From positions 1,984,001 through 2,048,000 of the forward strand of contig JAFEVB010000008.1 of the NCBI GenBank assembly GCA_032629725.1: a stretch of 64,000 nt of DNA. Direction: 5' to 3'. This document shows, in pieces, positions 44,565 to 56,905 of this stretch. The notes under the pieces were generated by a model, which was not told the origin of the DNA, searched no databases, and saw only the letters and a program-made list of their open reading frames with translations. A program made the translations under genes and the position numbers. Origin of the DNA: Gremmenia infestans (Eukaryota > Ascomycota > Leotiomycetes > Helotiales > Hamatocanthoscyphaceae). The number at the start of each line of letters is the position of its first letter. The stretch's first letter is position 1.

Positions 44565-46486
44565 ACTTTCACCATGGTATGTTGGAAGGAATGAGATGCA
44601 GATACACATCTTCCGTTAATACCTCATTCTTCATTACTATACTGTGAACCTTATTATCTTTTACATGTACAGTGACGTACGGAATACTCCGTAGAAAACC
44701 TGACATCCTCGGACCTATTTCCATCTTGCCGACTTTTTGCTGCTCTTCGGTCCATCACCAGGTCCATCCCGATCCCCCCACTCTTCCATCCATCGTGGAA
44801 TCAAATTCATGCCTACCCTGCCCTTGCCTCACGACACGACCCACCCAGCCGCACCAATAAAGCCTCTCATGCCACGGGTCGCAAGAGACAGCTTCCGCGG
44901 GCGCCGGTGCATGTGCCGTGCACGGTCTCTTCTCATATTCGGGACACCCAAGTGGATCCCCGCGTTGCGAATTCCTTTCCTCCAACAGGCTTGTCAGTTT
45001 GAAGAACAAAAAGAAATCCTCCGTACAGGACAGGAGACCCGGACCCTGTTGCGCGTTACTTTCTACAGTATGGTGAGATTATAAATGGAGCAGGGAGGAG
45101 TTTTGGTAGCGAATGAAAACTGTGCTTTGGACGCCCCGTCGCCATGTGTATGTGAGGGTGATCTCGGGATGTATTCCGATGAAAGCTAGGGCATGCGGCA
45201 GCGGCAGCGGAAGCCCCTTTTGCGTTTCTTTGGGATTATTTGAAGATACATAGATAAATGAATAAATAAATAATAGTACAAGGGGTATTTATTTAATTAT
45301 TCATTTATTTATCTATGTCTCCATTATTTAAATCCCCATAATTACTTTCAAAATAGTAGGAGAAGTCGGAGGATTTTGTTCCTCTTTCATTACATTTCAA
45401 TTGCCGCATCCTATCATATGGTCCGTAACTGACGAATTCTAATTCCAATACCAGAGCTCTGGGCCAAAGGATCACGATTACCCAACCGTTTGTCTCTTGG
45501 AAACTCTCCCGGGAATTAGACCCCAGGTAGGGGAGGAGTACGAACTCTGTAAAAACCTATGAATAAATGAATGAATGAATGAATGGCATAAATGAATCCA
45601 TAACCCCTGAATACTTGCTCTCTTCCTTTCTTTACTTGAGTATCTATTTACCAAGTACTTCTTGCCCAACCCAATTGCCCAACCTAAAATTCCCAACCAT
45701 CTGAATGAATCCTTCTAGATTAGATCTACGTAAATAGCGATAGACAGGACAGTCACATTGCAAAGACCCGAAGAATATATTAAAGTTTATACTATGGAGT
45801 ACTCGTAGTAATCTAAACCTACTGTACTGTAACCTACCCACCGGCTCACATCCGCTCGCCTCCTCCCACGGGCACGGGCACCGGCTCCAACCCAAGCCCA
45901 AACCCAAAGTCTTATCCATGATTCGACTCTCAGATTTAAATGAGAGACTCGTTCACGGAGTGTGGAAACGGGAGTTTCATGCGATGCGATGCGATATAGT
46001 ATAGTACAGTACGAGCACGATACTACTCAATTACCATATCGAGACTAAGAGCAGGGGGAACGACGCAACGGCACGCTCCCGGAATTCCAGCATCAGATCA
46101 AGGGAAGGGCTTTCCTATCTGATTGGAATCCCCTTTGAGCATACGGCTCGTACTCGGAATAATTTTTTATCTCGAGAACTTTAGTCCTCCTATTCCTCCG
46201 TGTTCTTTCGGAGTTAGCAAGTAGATCAGTGCTGTGTTGAACTGTACTGTTTACTGTACCTCGTATTACATAATAAAGGGGTACTTTGAAAAGTTATGTA
46301 CCGAGTGCTTGTGCAATGCAATGCATTGTAATTCAACCCCAGATTTCTGACGACCGGCTGGCCGGATGGCTTGCTTTGGATTCCCCGATGTGATGTGCTT
46401 GGCCTTGGCTTGCTGTACTGTACTTACTGTAGGGTAAGTACGGTTTGTACTCCGGTAGTTTTGCCGGCAGGGAGAGAGGGCGGGGA

Positions 46487-46507
46487 AATGGAATGGAATG
46501 GAATGGA
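46487..46507. repeat. (GGAAT)n pentanucleotide repeat
   Basis: Four units of ATGGA in tandem. GATGC (45978-45994) and GGCAA (46806-46822) pentamers lie nearby. Confidence 0.85.
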
Positions 46508-47095
46508 GTGCGGATACGGAGCACGGAGGAAATACAGATACACAGTACGGAGAAAAGTAGACTGCTACTGCCTTGGCTTGTTTAGCCGAAAGGTCCCCCG
46601 AGCGAGCTGCGGTACTGTACGTGTGAGGGCCGCATAAGGGATGGGTCATGTGATGTGCTGTGATGTGGTATGATGTAATATGATGTAATTACACCTTTGG
46701 CCAACAGAAGAACCGCGGCAATTACTTATTCAGGTCCGATCCTGCCCTGCAACAACTTTAAAGCAAGGAAAGGCAATTGATTAATTACTCTCTACAGTAC
46801 TTCACAAGGCAAGGCAAGGCAAGTCAGTAGTCTGAACTCCTACGTAAACACGGTCTTGAACCCCGATCCCGAGGCTCGTCGCGATTTCTCCTCATCTTCT
46901 CCGATTTCTCTACTTACTGTATTACTACATTCCATGCCCCGCCCCCCCCTACTTCTACAGTAGTATCACATGTTGTCATCAAGCGGTAATGATAGGTACC
47001 AGGCCAGGTACGTACCACCGAATACCCCACACCGCTTTACCCCACATCGAGCCAGCCCACCTATCCACACCGCAGCGCATACTAACTAGCCTTCA

Positions 47096-47130
47096 TCTCC
47101 TCTCCTCTCCTCTCCTCTCCTCTCCCCAAC
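47096..47130. repeat. (CTCCT)n pentanucleotide repeat
   Basis: Seven CTCCT-type units in tandem, pyrimidine only on the plus strand. Confidence 0.93.
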
Positions 47131-47948
47131 CCTAAAGGATTATTAGAAAATCATTTCCCTTTTGAATTAAATTCAAACATCGCATCAAGTTAAAAAGTAA
47201 AATAAAATAAAAATGAAGCAAGCAAGCAACCCGAATTTTCTAATTGGTTTAATGAACACATTTACAAGACAAGAAAAAGCGGTTGGTTGGCTGGTTGGGG
47301 CCGCCGTGCTCGTTCGTGCTCGTGCTGGCCTGGCGGTTAAGTTAAAACAAACCAGCGAAGCGAAGCGGCAAGCAAGGCTGAGTATGTTTGAGATGTGTGC
47401 ACTCGTGATGCGATTTGCAACACTCGGTAGGTGGATGGGTGGGTGGGCTTCATGTGCTGTACTACATTTAGAAGTACGGTCGAAGAAAATCCATCTCTTT
47501 GGGGGCGGGGGCGGGGCGGGGATACATACATGACAGGACAGGACAGGATAGGGCAGCATAAGGTACGGGGTAAGGCAGCTGACTGACTGACTGTTTTTAT
47601 CAAGGGAAGGAAGCGAAGCGATGCGCTGCAGTACTACGGTATAGGTACATACGGGGTCCAATCCTGGCGGGGTGGCCGACGTGTCGGTCGCGCGCGCGCG
47701 AGTGCAAGTGCAAGGCAGAATAGGATGGGATGGATGGGATTTTACTGTATTAAGTAAGGTAGGTAGGTATATTCGTGCTCGTGATACTTGTAGTCAATTT
47801 GAGCGAGGGGTTTGGAAGGACAGTGTATGATCATAATCACACCGTGGAGCATATAATTACACAAGAGGACAATTTACTCCGTCGTTCAGCTCATAAAACC
47901 CCACTTACAGTATTCCTACAGTACTTGCTTGTAGCCACGAGCACGAGG

Positions 47949-47971
47949 CGAGGGCGAGGGCGAGGGCGAGG
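47949..47971. repeat. (GAGGGC)n hexanucleotide repeat
   Basis: Nearly four units of GCGAGG in tandem. Confidence 0.88.
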
Positions 47972-50900
47972 CTGAAGGAAGATCAACAAGGGGCGAACGA
48001 AACGAGGGGCAACTTATAGTACTCGGTAAGCGCTGGGCTGCGCTGCGCGCGGGGCAGAGCAGATGGGATGGGATGGGATAAGGTAGGAGAGCCTGGAGAG
48101 AGAGAGGAGAGGATATTTGTAGATCACGGCGTCAGATGATGCGATGCGCATCGATGCGTTGTCATACATGAGATCAGATCAGCGAGCGCGCTCTCTGACT
48201 CTCACACTTCAGGCACAGTACAGTCAGTATAGGTCCGAATCCGTATATCGTATCGTATCCAATCGTATCTATCTCGTGCCTGCCTAAAAGAGAGAGAAAA
48301 AAAAGGAAATGCCAGCCAGATGCGAAGATATTAATATACTATAGGATAGGATGTGGTTCGGAGATCGATCTTAGAGGTAGGTACCTTGCGGTAAGCATGT
48401 CTCGGACGGAGATGGGTCCGTGGGAAGAAGTGAATCATCTGGTTGCAAGTGCTACGTTGTCAAGGTGAGAAGCAAGTCATTATCTGTTGCCATCGATGCT
48501 GACCGAGTAAGATCTATGCTGGAGGATAGATAATGTGATGATATCACATCAGATAGATAGTCTAGTCCGAGTCCGTGGGATACGATTGTTGGTTTTGTTT
48601 CATGAGTTGTTCTTTCTTTGTAAAGGCAAATAACTCGTAAATGGATCAAATGGAATTGGCGATTGTGAGCGTGATCATACTCCGTATATACAACCAATAA
48701 GAAAATTCCATTATTGCTTCTAGAGAATTTCTATTAAAGGATTGTCTGATTCCTTTCTCTTTTAGTTGCGTTATTTAACAGGTATCGAGAATCTAGAGCG
48801 TAACGCCCGCTCGTAAACATCAATCAGAAAGCGAAGTTGTCGTTATGAATGGTGATATGGCAACATGCCGACCTATGAAAAGTAGCACGCGTATAGAGTT
48901 TTGCTTTTAAGTAAAGGTGATTGATTGCTCGCCGTCTGCGTAAGACGGCTCGGGACGCTGATACCGGTAGTCATGTCAGGTGCTGCTCCGTAGAGGGACG
49001 GATCGTAAACGTGGGGTTTAAACACGTGGGGGTATGGAGTGGAGGAGTCTAGATAACTGCTTAGAGGAAGGTTGCATCGAATCCAATAATGGCTCAATTT
49101 AGAAGCGCCTGCTTTTGTCTTGCTTTTTCAATGATAGATCGTGTGAAGAATGTTGTTACCGACTTCTAAATGCGCGCCTGCCTACTGCATGCAGGCAAGG
49201 AGAATTGAATCGATCTAGAGTCATCGTGGAGGAGAGGGGCTGGAAGCGAGGTTTTTTGGACGAGGAATGTTTATTTATGTAACTGGTCACAAATATTATA
49301 CACCCCCAACATGACGAAAACGGTGCCCCCTATTCATTAAAAAAAGATCGACGACGGCAGCAGCCCACGGACGGGTACGGGGAAGGTAGTTTCGCATTTC
49401 CGGACTAGGGGTGTGAGCGTTTGTGTTTCTGTCAGATTACCGTTGTGATAGCAGCGCATGGGCGTGAATATGTCCGGAATTGGATTATCGAGGGGGGCGC
49501 TCCTCGGTACGAATCAGGTCCTTGAGAGTGTGCATGGAGGGATTCCATGACGTCGATGTAATGCCTGTTTTTCCTTCTGAACGTTGCACTCGTTATTTCA
49601 AGCTTTGCCTTTCCCCTTTCCTTTCTTACATGTTTGAGGTTAAGAGGAGGACGGTGAGATGAGAGGAAGATGACTTGGATGCGCCGCACACGTACCCGTT
49701 TCGCGCGAGGGAGAGACCACGAGGAGGGCTGGAATAGGAAGCCGGAAGCCACGCTCCATGCAGGGTCGTGTGTGGGGGTGAGACCATCCCATCCCAAGCC
49801 TTTGGAGTGTGGTGTAGTAGTACTCCGATTCTCAGGGGGTGAGGTTGGGGTGTGAGCCCCTGTCTCGATGAGGTTGCCTTCCAGAAAGAAAAAGGGGAGT
49901 GAGGCTGGCTGGCCTGGGTACAGTATGGGGGTACAGTATGTGTGGGCATGGGTACGGACTGAACTCCGTACTGTATGGGTACGAAGTATTTTTGGCTTCT
50001 CGCAGGAGGTGGGCTTTTATTCGTTTGCTCGCAGTAAATCCCAGAACCTGGGATGCTTACCAACGGATTTATGGCCGTCTGCGTCTGCATCTTCCATCGT
50101 GTAACACATCTGGCAAGAGTAGCAGCAGGAACTGAGTCGCATCGAACTGTTTTCGGACGGATTACGAGTATTACACCATTTCGGGAGCATGTCATGTCGT
50201 GCCATGTCATGCCAGATGGCAAGGCTAATCCGGGGAAGAAAGACTGCGAGACACAACGTCTCTTGTTTTACGGAGGTACTCCGAACGCCTGCGATGACTT
50301 TACTTGTTTTGCCAAGTGGTGTTACAGATGTCACCTCACCCGTAAAGTCTATGTTTGGACTCTCCGTACCTAGGTACTGTAGAGTTGGATGATGTTGTAC
50401 ATTCGTAGCTGGCAATCAATTAATTACGCTACAGCGCAGCACTGCACTGCGCCATTATTCCCTAGGGAAGTAATCTTCCAAATCCTGATTTTGTGCCTGA
50501 TGCCATCACCATTTGACTTGCAGCTATTGCCTTGTCTCCTTTCCCCTCTTTGCTCGATGGGATCCCGAGGCTCGGGTACGTACCGAAGTCATGTCCCGGT
50601 ATCCCACGTGTGATTGTCCTTTGTTCAGGTATGAAAGAGAAGGGGAGATGGGATCTGGTCTCGTGGTGGTGAAAGAAAACAATAAATTTAATATCCGTGG
50701 AGGAGGAAGAAACGTTTATTGATTATTCCGGACAGGGCTTCTGAGACATTCAACGTTGGCAGCGATGTGTTGTAAAAGCAAAGAAACAGTCAGACTTTTC
50801 ACGTCACATACACATACAGTACAAACGTATTGAGAGAGACTGTTTCACCTCATGAAAGATAGAGTACGAAGTATTAGGAGTTCAATCAAAGTCATGTAAG

Positions 50901-53031
50901 ATCTGATGATAGCGATAGTCCTTTTCTCTGAAGCCTTGCCTTTACCCCGAACTTTCCAAAAGGTGCCTGAACCGACGCCTCGGGATGATGCATCATGTGC
51001 CTGTCCTGTTGACAACTGACAGTCACAAGAGAAAGACCCCTAAAGAGCTAGGGAATTATAGGGACTTATGAGGAGTTTACAGTGGAGTTTACAGTGGGGG
51101 GTTTCAGTGTTTTTTCACGACTATGTTTTCCACCGTCGCACTCCTCCCACGGGCCCTTGTTCAATGACCGACCGCTGAAAATGTCAGGTCCGGCAGCTGG
51201 GTGGCACAAAAGCATGCGGGGCTTCATAATTTGGCCGAGATACTCCATTAGGCTGACAATTGACCCAGCCCAGCTCACTTGATGCTAACAGGCTAACAGG
51301 CTTAGTGTCCCGACGTTCTTCCTTTTGCGGAGCTTTACCGAACGTGGATAGATTCGTAGATCGCCTTCCAAACGATTGGGAGTTGGAGAAGGCTGAGATC
51401 TTGGGGGTCAAGGCAAACAAGGCGGAACCGCAGAGGTGGAGGAAGGCTGCGATGAATGGGGACGAGTCATTCAAAGTCATTCAAGTCCAACCTAGAATTA
51501 TCTCGCAATCTCTCGCCATCTTTCTTCATCCGTGAACAATCCCACAACGCTCAGTCCTGTGCTCCAGCTGTTTGAGCGTACTGTAATAATGAGCTTTGAT
51601 ACTGTAGGTAGAGTACGGTAATACGCGGGCCAGGCTCATTGCGGATCCGTTCATAGCGATGATTCAGGCAGGCATGATGCCTCGAGATGTTGGGCCAGAC
51701 ACATGACTCTCCTTCTCCAGATTCGGCCTTTGGTTCGCTGAAGCCGATGGATAGTTGTACTCGGCGGTGATTTTGATTGTATACGAGACGAGACGAGAGA
51801 GAGAGAGAGGCAACGGAGATGCCCACCGCCCACCACCATAGGTCTTTACTCGAGTAAGTCAACTCTTCAGCTCCGTTCAGGCTTTGGGATCCCGATCAAC
51901 TACTGGGAGCCTACTGGACTGGTACTGCCGCTGCCATTGCCATGTGGTGATATCCACCCCCATGATTTTCACTCACACGAGACCCCTGTGGGTCCCAATG
52001 GAAAAGGACAATTCTTGACTCTTGAGGGTGACTTCGGACGGATGTAAATGGAGGCAAATAAATGTACTTCAAATGCCAAACCGCTGTACACGCCATACTG
52101 ACTGACTGGACTGATTGGTAGATCAATTACCTGATTATGACTATCCTCTCAGAAAACTATTAGGAGAACATGCGCACCAATGGTGACTACTCTACCGCGT
52201 ATCGTGGGATTTGAGGGCAGAGGGGGACTTGACACGACTCGTAAAATCCATCATCAGCCGGAAGACCGCAAGAAGTCCCGCGAGCATGTTTGGCCCCACA
52301 TCGGGCTATACCATGGGGCTTATGAAGAGGTTACCCCATTGGGTTTAACGCAGCATTCGCTTTGATGGCGCTAGAGCTAGCGTGAGTTCAGGCACTGGGC
52401 AGGGTTTTGGCCCAGAACAAACAAGCTTGATTCATGGTAGGGCCGTTCGCACCCATGCTTGTCCTCTCCTGGTTCTGTCCTGTCCTGTCCAGTACCCACT
52501 TATTTGGGCGCCCACTCTTCCGTACACTGTTATGTAGGTACTTACTTACTTACTCCACCGCATGTCCAGATCACTACCTCCCGACTCAGACCTCAGACAA
52601 AGAAAAGCACCCTTCTTCCCCAGACCGACGACCTCTTCGAAACTTTGCATTCAACTTCCCTCCGACCCTTCACCAAAAAAGTAGTCCCACCATAGAATCT
52701 CAACACATCGCATCGTATCGCATCGCATCGATAATTCCAGCATTCTCCAATTCCATCGTCTGCACGCGGTCGTTTAATGCATGTCACTGCCGCCCAAAAA
52801 TCATAGTATCGGTTACGATTGCAGCACTCGGATTAACACCACCCTACCCACCATAGTCAAAAATACTACAACAACCGCCACATTCACATCTCCCATCAAC
52901 CACCACCACCACCACCAAATTACATATTCTCCAGTTCTGCTTCGCGTCTACGTCGCGAGCACTCTACAGCAGTCGTGTCTCTGAAATTATAGCAGCTCGT
53001 GCGCTCGAGCAGACAGGAACAGGACTCCACA

Positions 53032-54943
53032 ATGCCTTCTCGATTAGATGCACCCGTCTTGACGGTAGACGTGGGTCTCATACACCAGGTCGACACTCGC
53101 AATGTCGAGAATCTCTTCAGCATGTGGACAGGTGAGTCCTACCGCACAATTGAAATTGGGCGCGTCTTCAAGTACTAACCCGCGTGTAGTATTCTCAAGA
53201 TGTGCAGCATCATTAGAGCAAGGGCGTCGGTTAGAGAACCTGAGTTGGAGATTATGGAATAGAGAGACCTTCTGTTGCGACCCCATCTCAGAGGCCAACG
53301 CCACTACACCAGCCACCTCCATCGCATCAAGAAGTCCAGATGGTCGATATTCTTCAAACGAAGTACCAAGTCTGTCCGGTAGTCTCGACTCACTGCCCGA
53401 CGAGGAAGCTCTCGAATTCGACGACTCCACCCTGGCTTCCGATGCAGCTCCCCTGAGCATCCTACACCCTCAAATTTACAGACAAGACTCTGTTAGCAGC
53501 CGGAGTCGAGGCCGTGAACGACATATCACGCCTGACGATCTCGAGAAGATGGTCCTTAACATAAAGTCACAGAAGAACATCGAGCCGCTCTCCATCAGCA
53601 CCCATTCTTACCTCGCACCTGTTGCCCCAATCATTGTTGCCCCGATCATTGCATCACCTCAACCAAAATCAAAGCAAATATCTGCACCTTCGCCACAAAT
53701 TTCAATACCCTCGGTTGAAAAGAACCTGGCGGAGACTGCCCCTGATAATTCAGCCGAGTCGACCAACTCAGACGGTGTAAGCTGCACTTCAGAGCGGAGC
53801 ACAACTAGCGTAGTCAAAGGCTTTTCACCATCACATGTCAGCTCCTCATATAGGTCGATTCCCCTAATCAACACCCCAGCATCCATTCCCGAGGTTGATC
53901 TCGCTGCCATCACCGCCACCAACCCCGTTAGAGGTCCACAGCCAAAAAGGCAGACAATGTTTGCATTGGGGGGATCCTCCGCGGAAGACTCTATGAGTGA
54001 GCAGAACAACTCGATGGAGAAAAGCCTTCAGCCTATCTTGAAACCAAAGAAGAAGAGCGCCATGTTCTCCTTTGGTGGGTCATCAAACGAAGACGAAAGC
54101 TCTCTACCAGCTAAGATCAACAAGAGCCAAAGCGCACTAGCCAATGGTCTGCAACGTCCTCTCCCTGCCAAGAAGCAAACATCATTCAAAGAGGAGGTGG
54201 CAACACGAACAATCCAGGAAGAGCAACCGTTTGACGACGATGTATTTGAGACTGATGAGGAGGACGACATTGATGAGAGCGCGATTGATGATGACGATGA
54301 CTCTTCGGACTGGGAGGATTCAGTAGAGGGCAGTGGCAACGCAAGCATCGACGAGAGAACATTCTTTCAACGCGTCGATTCAAAGGCAAATCTCACCTCA
54401 CGCCGTTCTCTAATTACCACAATGCTTCACCAAAGTGACCGGGCCAACGCTTTGGCGCAAGCAGCAGCTACAACCTCGAGATCCACACCGGCCCTCCAAA
54501 GATCGCGAACAACCTCGCCCAATGGTCCTTCCTTTGCCGCTTCCCCCGATTCTGACGACGCGTCTCCTCTCATGATGAAGAGAGGCCTAAAGCCAATTGC
54601 CGAGATTCCTCAAGGTGCTCGTACTTCAGCACAACCTATTATCCAGACTACAACAAACATCACTCCTCATCAGCAAGCACTTTCCCCGAGAACAACGCGT
54701 CGGAAGATGATCTACGACGAGCTCACCGTGAGTCTTCGCCAACATCTTGTTCACGAACACCGACAAAAGTCGCAAACCGCAAACGCGGTTCTCAAGCGTA
54801 GACATACTACTCAGGATGTTGCAAACCTCAAACAGTATCCCGAGAAGGTACACATGGAGAGCAAAGAGGGCGACGCAGTCAATGCGAGCTGGAATCAGTA
54901 CTTCGGCAACGGCCTAGGAGAATACCACTCCAAGGGATGGTGA
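53032..54943 (+). CDS. DUF1752/GATA_AreA-like and DUF3295-like regulator (Mks1-related)
   Basis: Two exons, 53032-53131 and 53190-54943, giving 617 aa. The intron falls inside the conserved N-terminal block NLFSMWT|VFSRCAASLEQG, continued by RRLENLSWRLWNRETFC, which is the short motif shared by AreA-type proteins and yeast Mks1 (DUF1752). The rest is largely disordered and Ser-rich. It has repeated short motifs KRQTMFALGGSSAED and KKSAMFSFGGSSNEDE, an acidic block (FDDDVFETDEEDDIDESAID), FFQRVDSKANLTSRRSLITT, and a C-terminal block ELTVSLRQHLVHEHRQKSQT with WNQYFGNGLGEYHSKGW at the end, typical of DUF3295. Yeast Mks1 is a negative regulator of retrograde and nitrogen/lysine signalling; a similar role here is inference. 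No GATA zinc finger is present. The gene is isolated in a ~20-kb gene-poor stretch. Confidence 0.88.
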
Positions 54944-56132
54944 TCTACCAGAGATATCTCATAAGACGCATACTTAATTGTAATAAGAGCCGGAACCACC
55001 AGCAACACAATGCGCCTTGAGGACGGACACAACATCACATTGAAATATATTATACGTTCTGGCATACTTAAAAAACGCCTAACATCGGCTTCACAGCCCA
55101 CCAGCATTCATCGCCTCCGAGTTCTTGGCGCAGAACCAGACATGCAATTTCATTGGTTCGAATGGACAAACAGCATTGGCATAATGTCTTTTTGCTACAT
55201 CAGCGAGCATAGCGCTTTTCTTTTTTCTTTCATACTGGTGTTAAACATCAGCACAATACTTTATACGGCCTCAACCTATACATCAATCGGCGTTTTTATG
55301 AGCCCTCAAGGGTTCGGATGGGAAAAAGCTTTTTTTTGCTTTCGGATAGAGGGGCAAAAGAACCTCGTGCGTTTTTTTTAACTTCACTTTGCTTACGATA
55401 CCACTGGCGTACGAGGATGGATGATACCATGGTGCGCGCTGCTTTCAGCAGTGCCTTTTTGTACATGAATGGAATGGGGATGAGGAGGGGATGTGTGCTA
55501 CGATAGTTGCAGAGTGGTTGAGGCGAAGCGAGTGAGCGATTGCGCAGTTTGTTGACTCGGGATCTGAATCAGTCAAGCCAAGAGAGATAGATATACCTAA
55601 ATAGCGAAGAGAATTACAACTGCGCATGTTCAAAAAGAATCAAATGCCTTCGTTGATGTGACTGTGATTGTGATTGTGACGGACCTCCTGATCCTTATTT
55701 TGCTGACTGGTAACAGAAACTACAAAGGAAGTTTGATGGGTGTGGTGGTTAGTAGAAGCTGGTCCAGTCGAAGATGTCTCAGCTTACTACTTACTTCCTC
55801 TATCCTACGTAACGAGTACGAAGAGTCGCAACCTAGGATATCCACCCTTCACTCTGCACTCTTCCCTCCCTCCCACTTCCTTCGCGCGGAGTATAGCGGA
55901 CGCGGGCATAACATAATTCCGTGTGTATAGATGGTATATGGTAAAGAGGGAGGGGAGGTAGGGAGGGAGCAAGGGAGGGGAGGGAGATTCGGTTATGGTA
56001 GATTTGATTGGATGGTCAAGGGGGGTTTGTTTGTGGTACCTGAGATGGAAGGGGTGGTATTTTGAGTATAGGGAGGGAGGGGTACACGTGAGATGAGATG
56101 AGGTGAGATGAGGTGTGGTGTGGTGTGGGGTT

Positions 56133-56168
56133 TGGGGATGGGGGATGGGGGATGGGGGATGGGGGATG
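56133..56168. repeat. (GGGGGAT)n heptanucleotide repeat
   Basis: About five units of a 7-bp G-rich motif. On the G-rich strand it could form a G-quadruplex. Confidence 0.9.
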
Positions 56169-56875
56169 TAGGGGAGTGGCGTTGAGGAAGGGAGGGAGGG
56201 AGTTATGGATAGGTTGGTAAGGTAGGGTAAGCTGAAGGATGTGATGTATAGATTGATGGATGGATGGATAGATGGAGGGGTGTTAGATGAAGGTGTAGAT
56301 CGATAGGTAGGACCAGTCTTATGTGAGTGAGGTGTTGATATAGTAGGTAGGTAGGATTTTTCCTTCCTTCCTCAGCTCTAAGCAACTAAGTTATTTATAT
56401 ATAAGTAAATTATTAATCAATCCGATAATTATAGACCTGTTAATCAAGAAATGCCATTATAGTAAGATTAGAGTATCTTATACGGAGTATTGTTTATTAT
56501 CTGTAGGTAGGTGATTTAAGTGATTGAATAGATGGATGATAATAGAACGTTATAGTATAAGCATGCATATATGTGAATGTAAACCCGAAAGACACTATAA
56601 TATATATATATATTCTAGGATTTGTCCTGCTACCTCTTTATTCATATTTATATATATACGCCGCATGTTTAATCACAAGCCCGAAAGAACAAACGCATCT
56701 GTTTTAGGAAGGCACAGACAGGCACGATCCCTCCAACTCCCCACGCTCGCTTCCTGAAGTAGACGGACGGTTATTATTGCGCATAGGGTGTGGTGTATAG
56801 GGTGCATGGGGGCTATTTTGAGTACAGTATATGCTGTAATGTGTAATGTGAGGTGGGAGTAAGGTGGAGGCACAG

Positions 56876-56905
56876 ATTGTCTTGTCTTGTCTTGTCTTGT
56901 CTTGG
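56876..56905. repeat. (CTTGT)n pentanucleotide repeat
   Basis: Nearly six CTTGT units in tandem. Confidence 0.92.

Larger units (their letters stand above)
40758..53031. other. 12.3-kb gene-poor, microsatellite-rich region
   Basis: I find no protein gene with family resemblance or a workable splice model in 12,274 bp, although genes elsewhere in the window are spaced 0.1-3.5 kb apart. Open frames of 60-160 codons exist on both strands but are mostly translations of simple repeats. The DNA is not obviously AT-rich, so it does not look like repeat-induced-point-mutated transposon debris. It contains many short tandem repeats (2-, 4-, 5-, 6- and 15-bp units), recurring TACTGTAC and TACGGAGTA words, and, near 52600-53030, a pyrimidine/A-rich stretch that is probably the promoter and leader of the gene at 53032. 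Long untranslated leaders or non-coding RNAs cannot be excluded from sequence alone. Confidence 0.6.

Noticed and set aside
51260..51535. 91-codon frame with fairly normal amino-acid use
   Set aside because: It overlaps a minus-strand frame of similar length and matches nothing I recognise; chance is the simpler reading.
41000..52900. Open frames of 60-160 codons on both strands
   Set aside because: They mostly translate microsatellites, lack family motifs and give no plausible splice partners.
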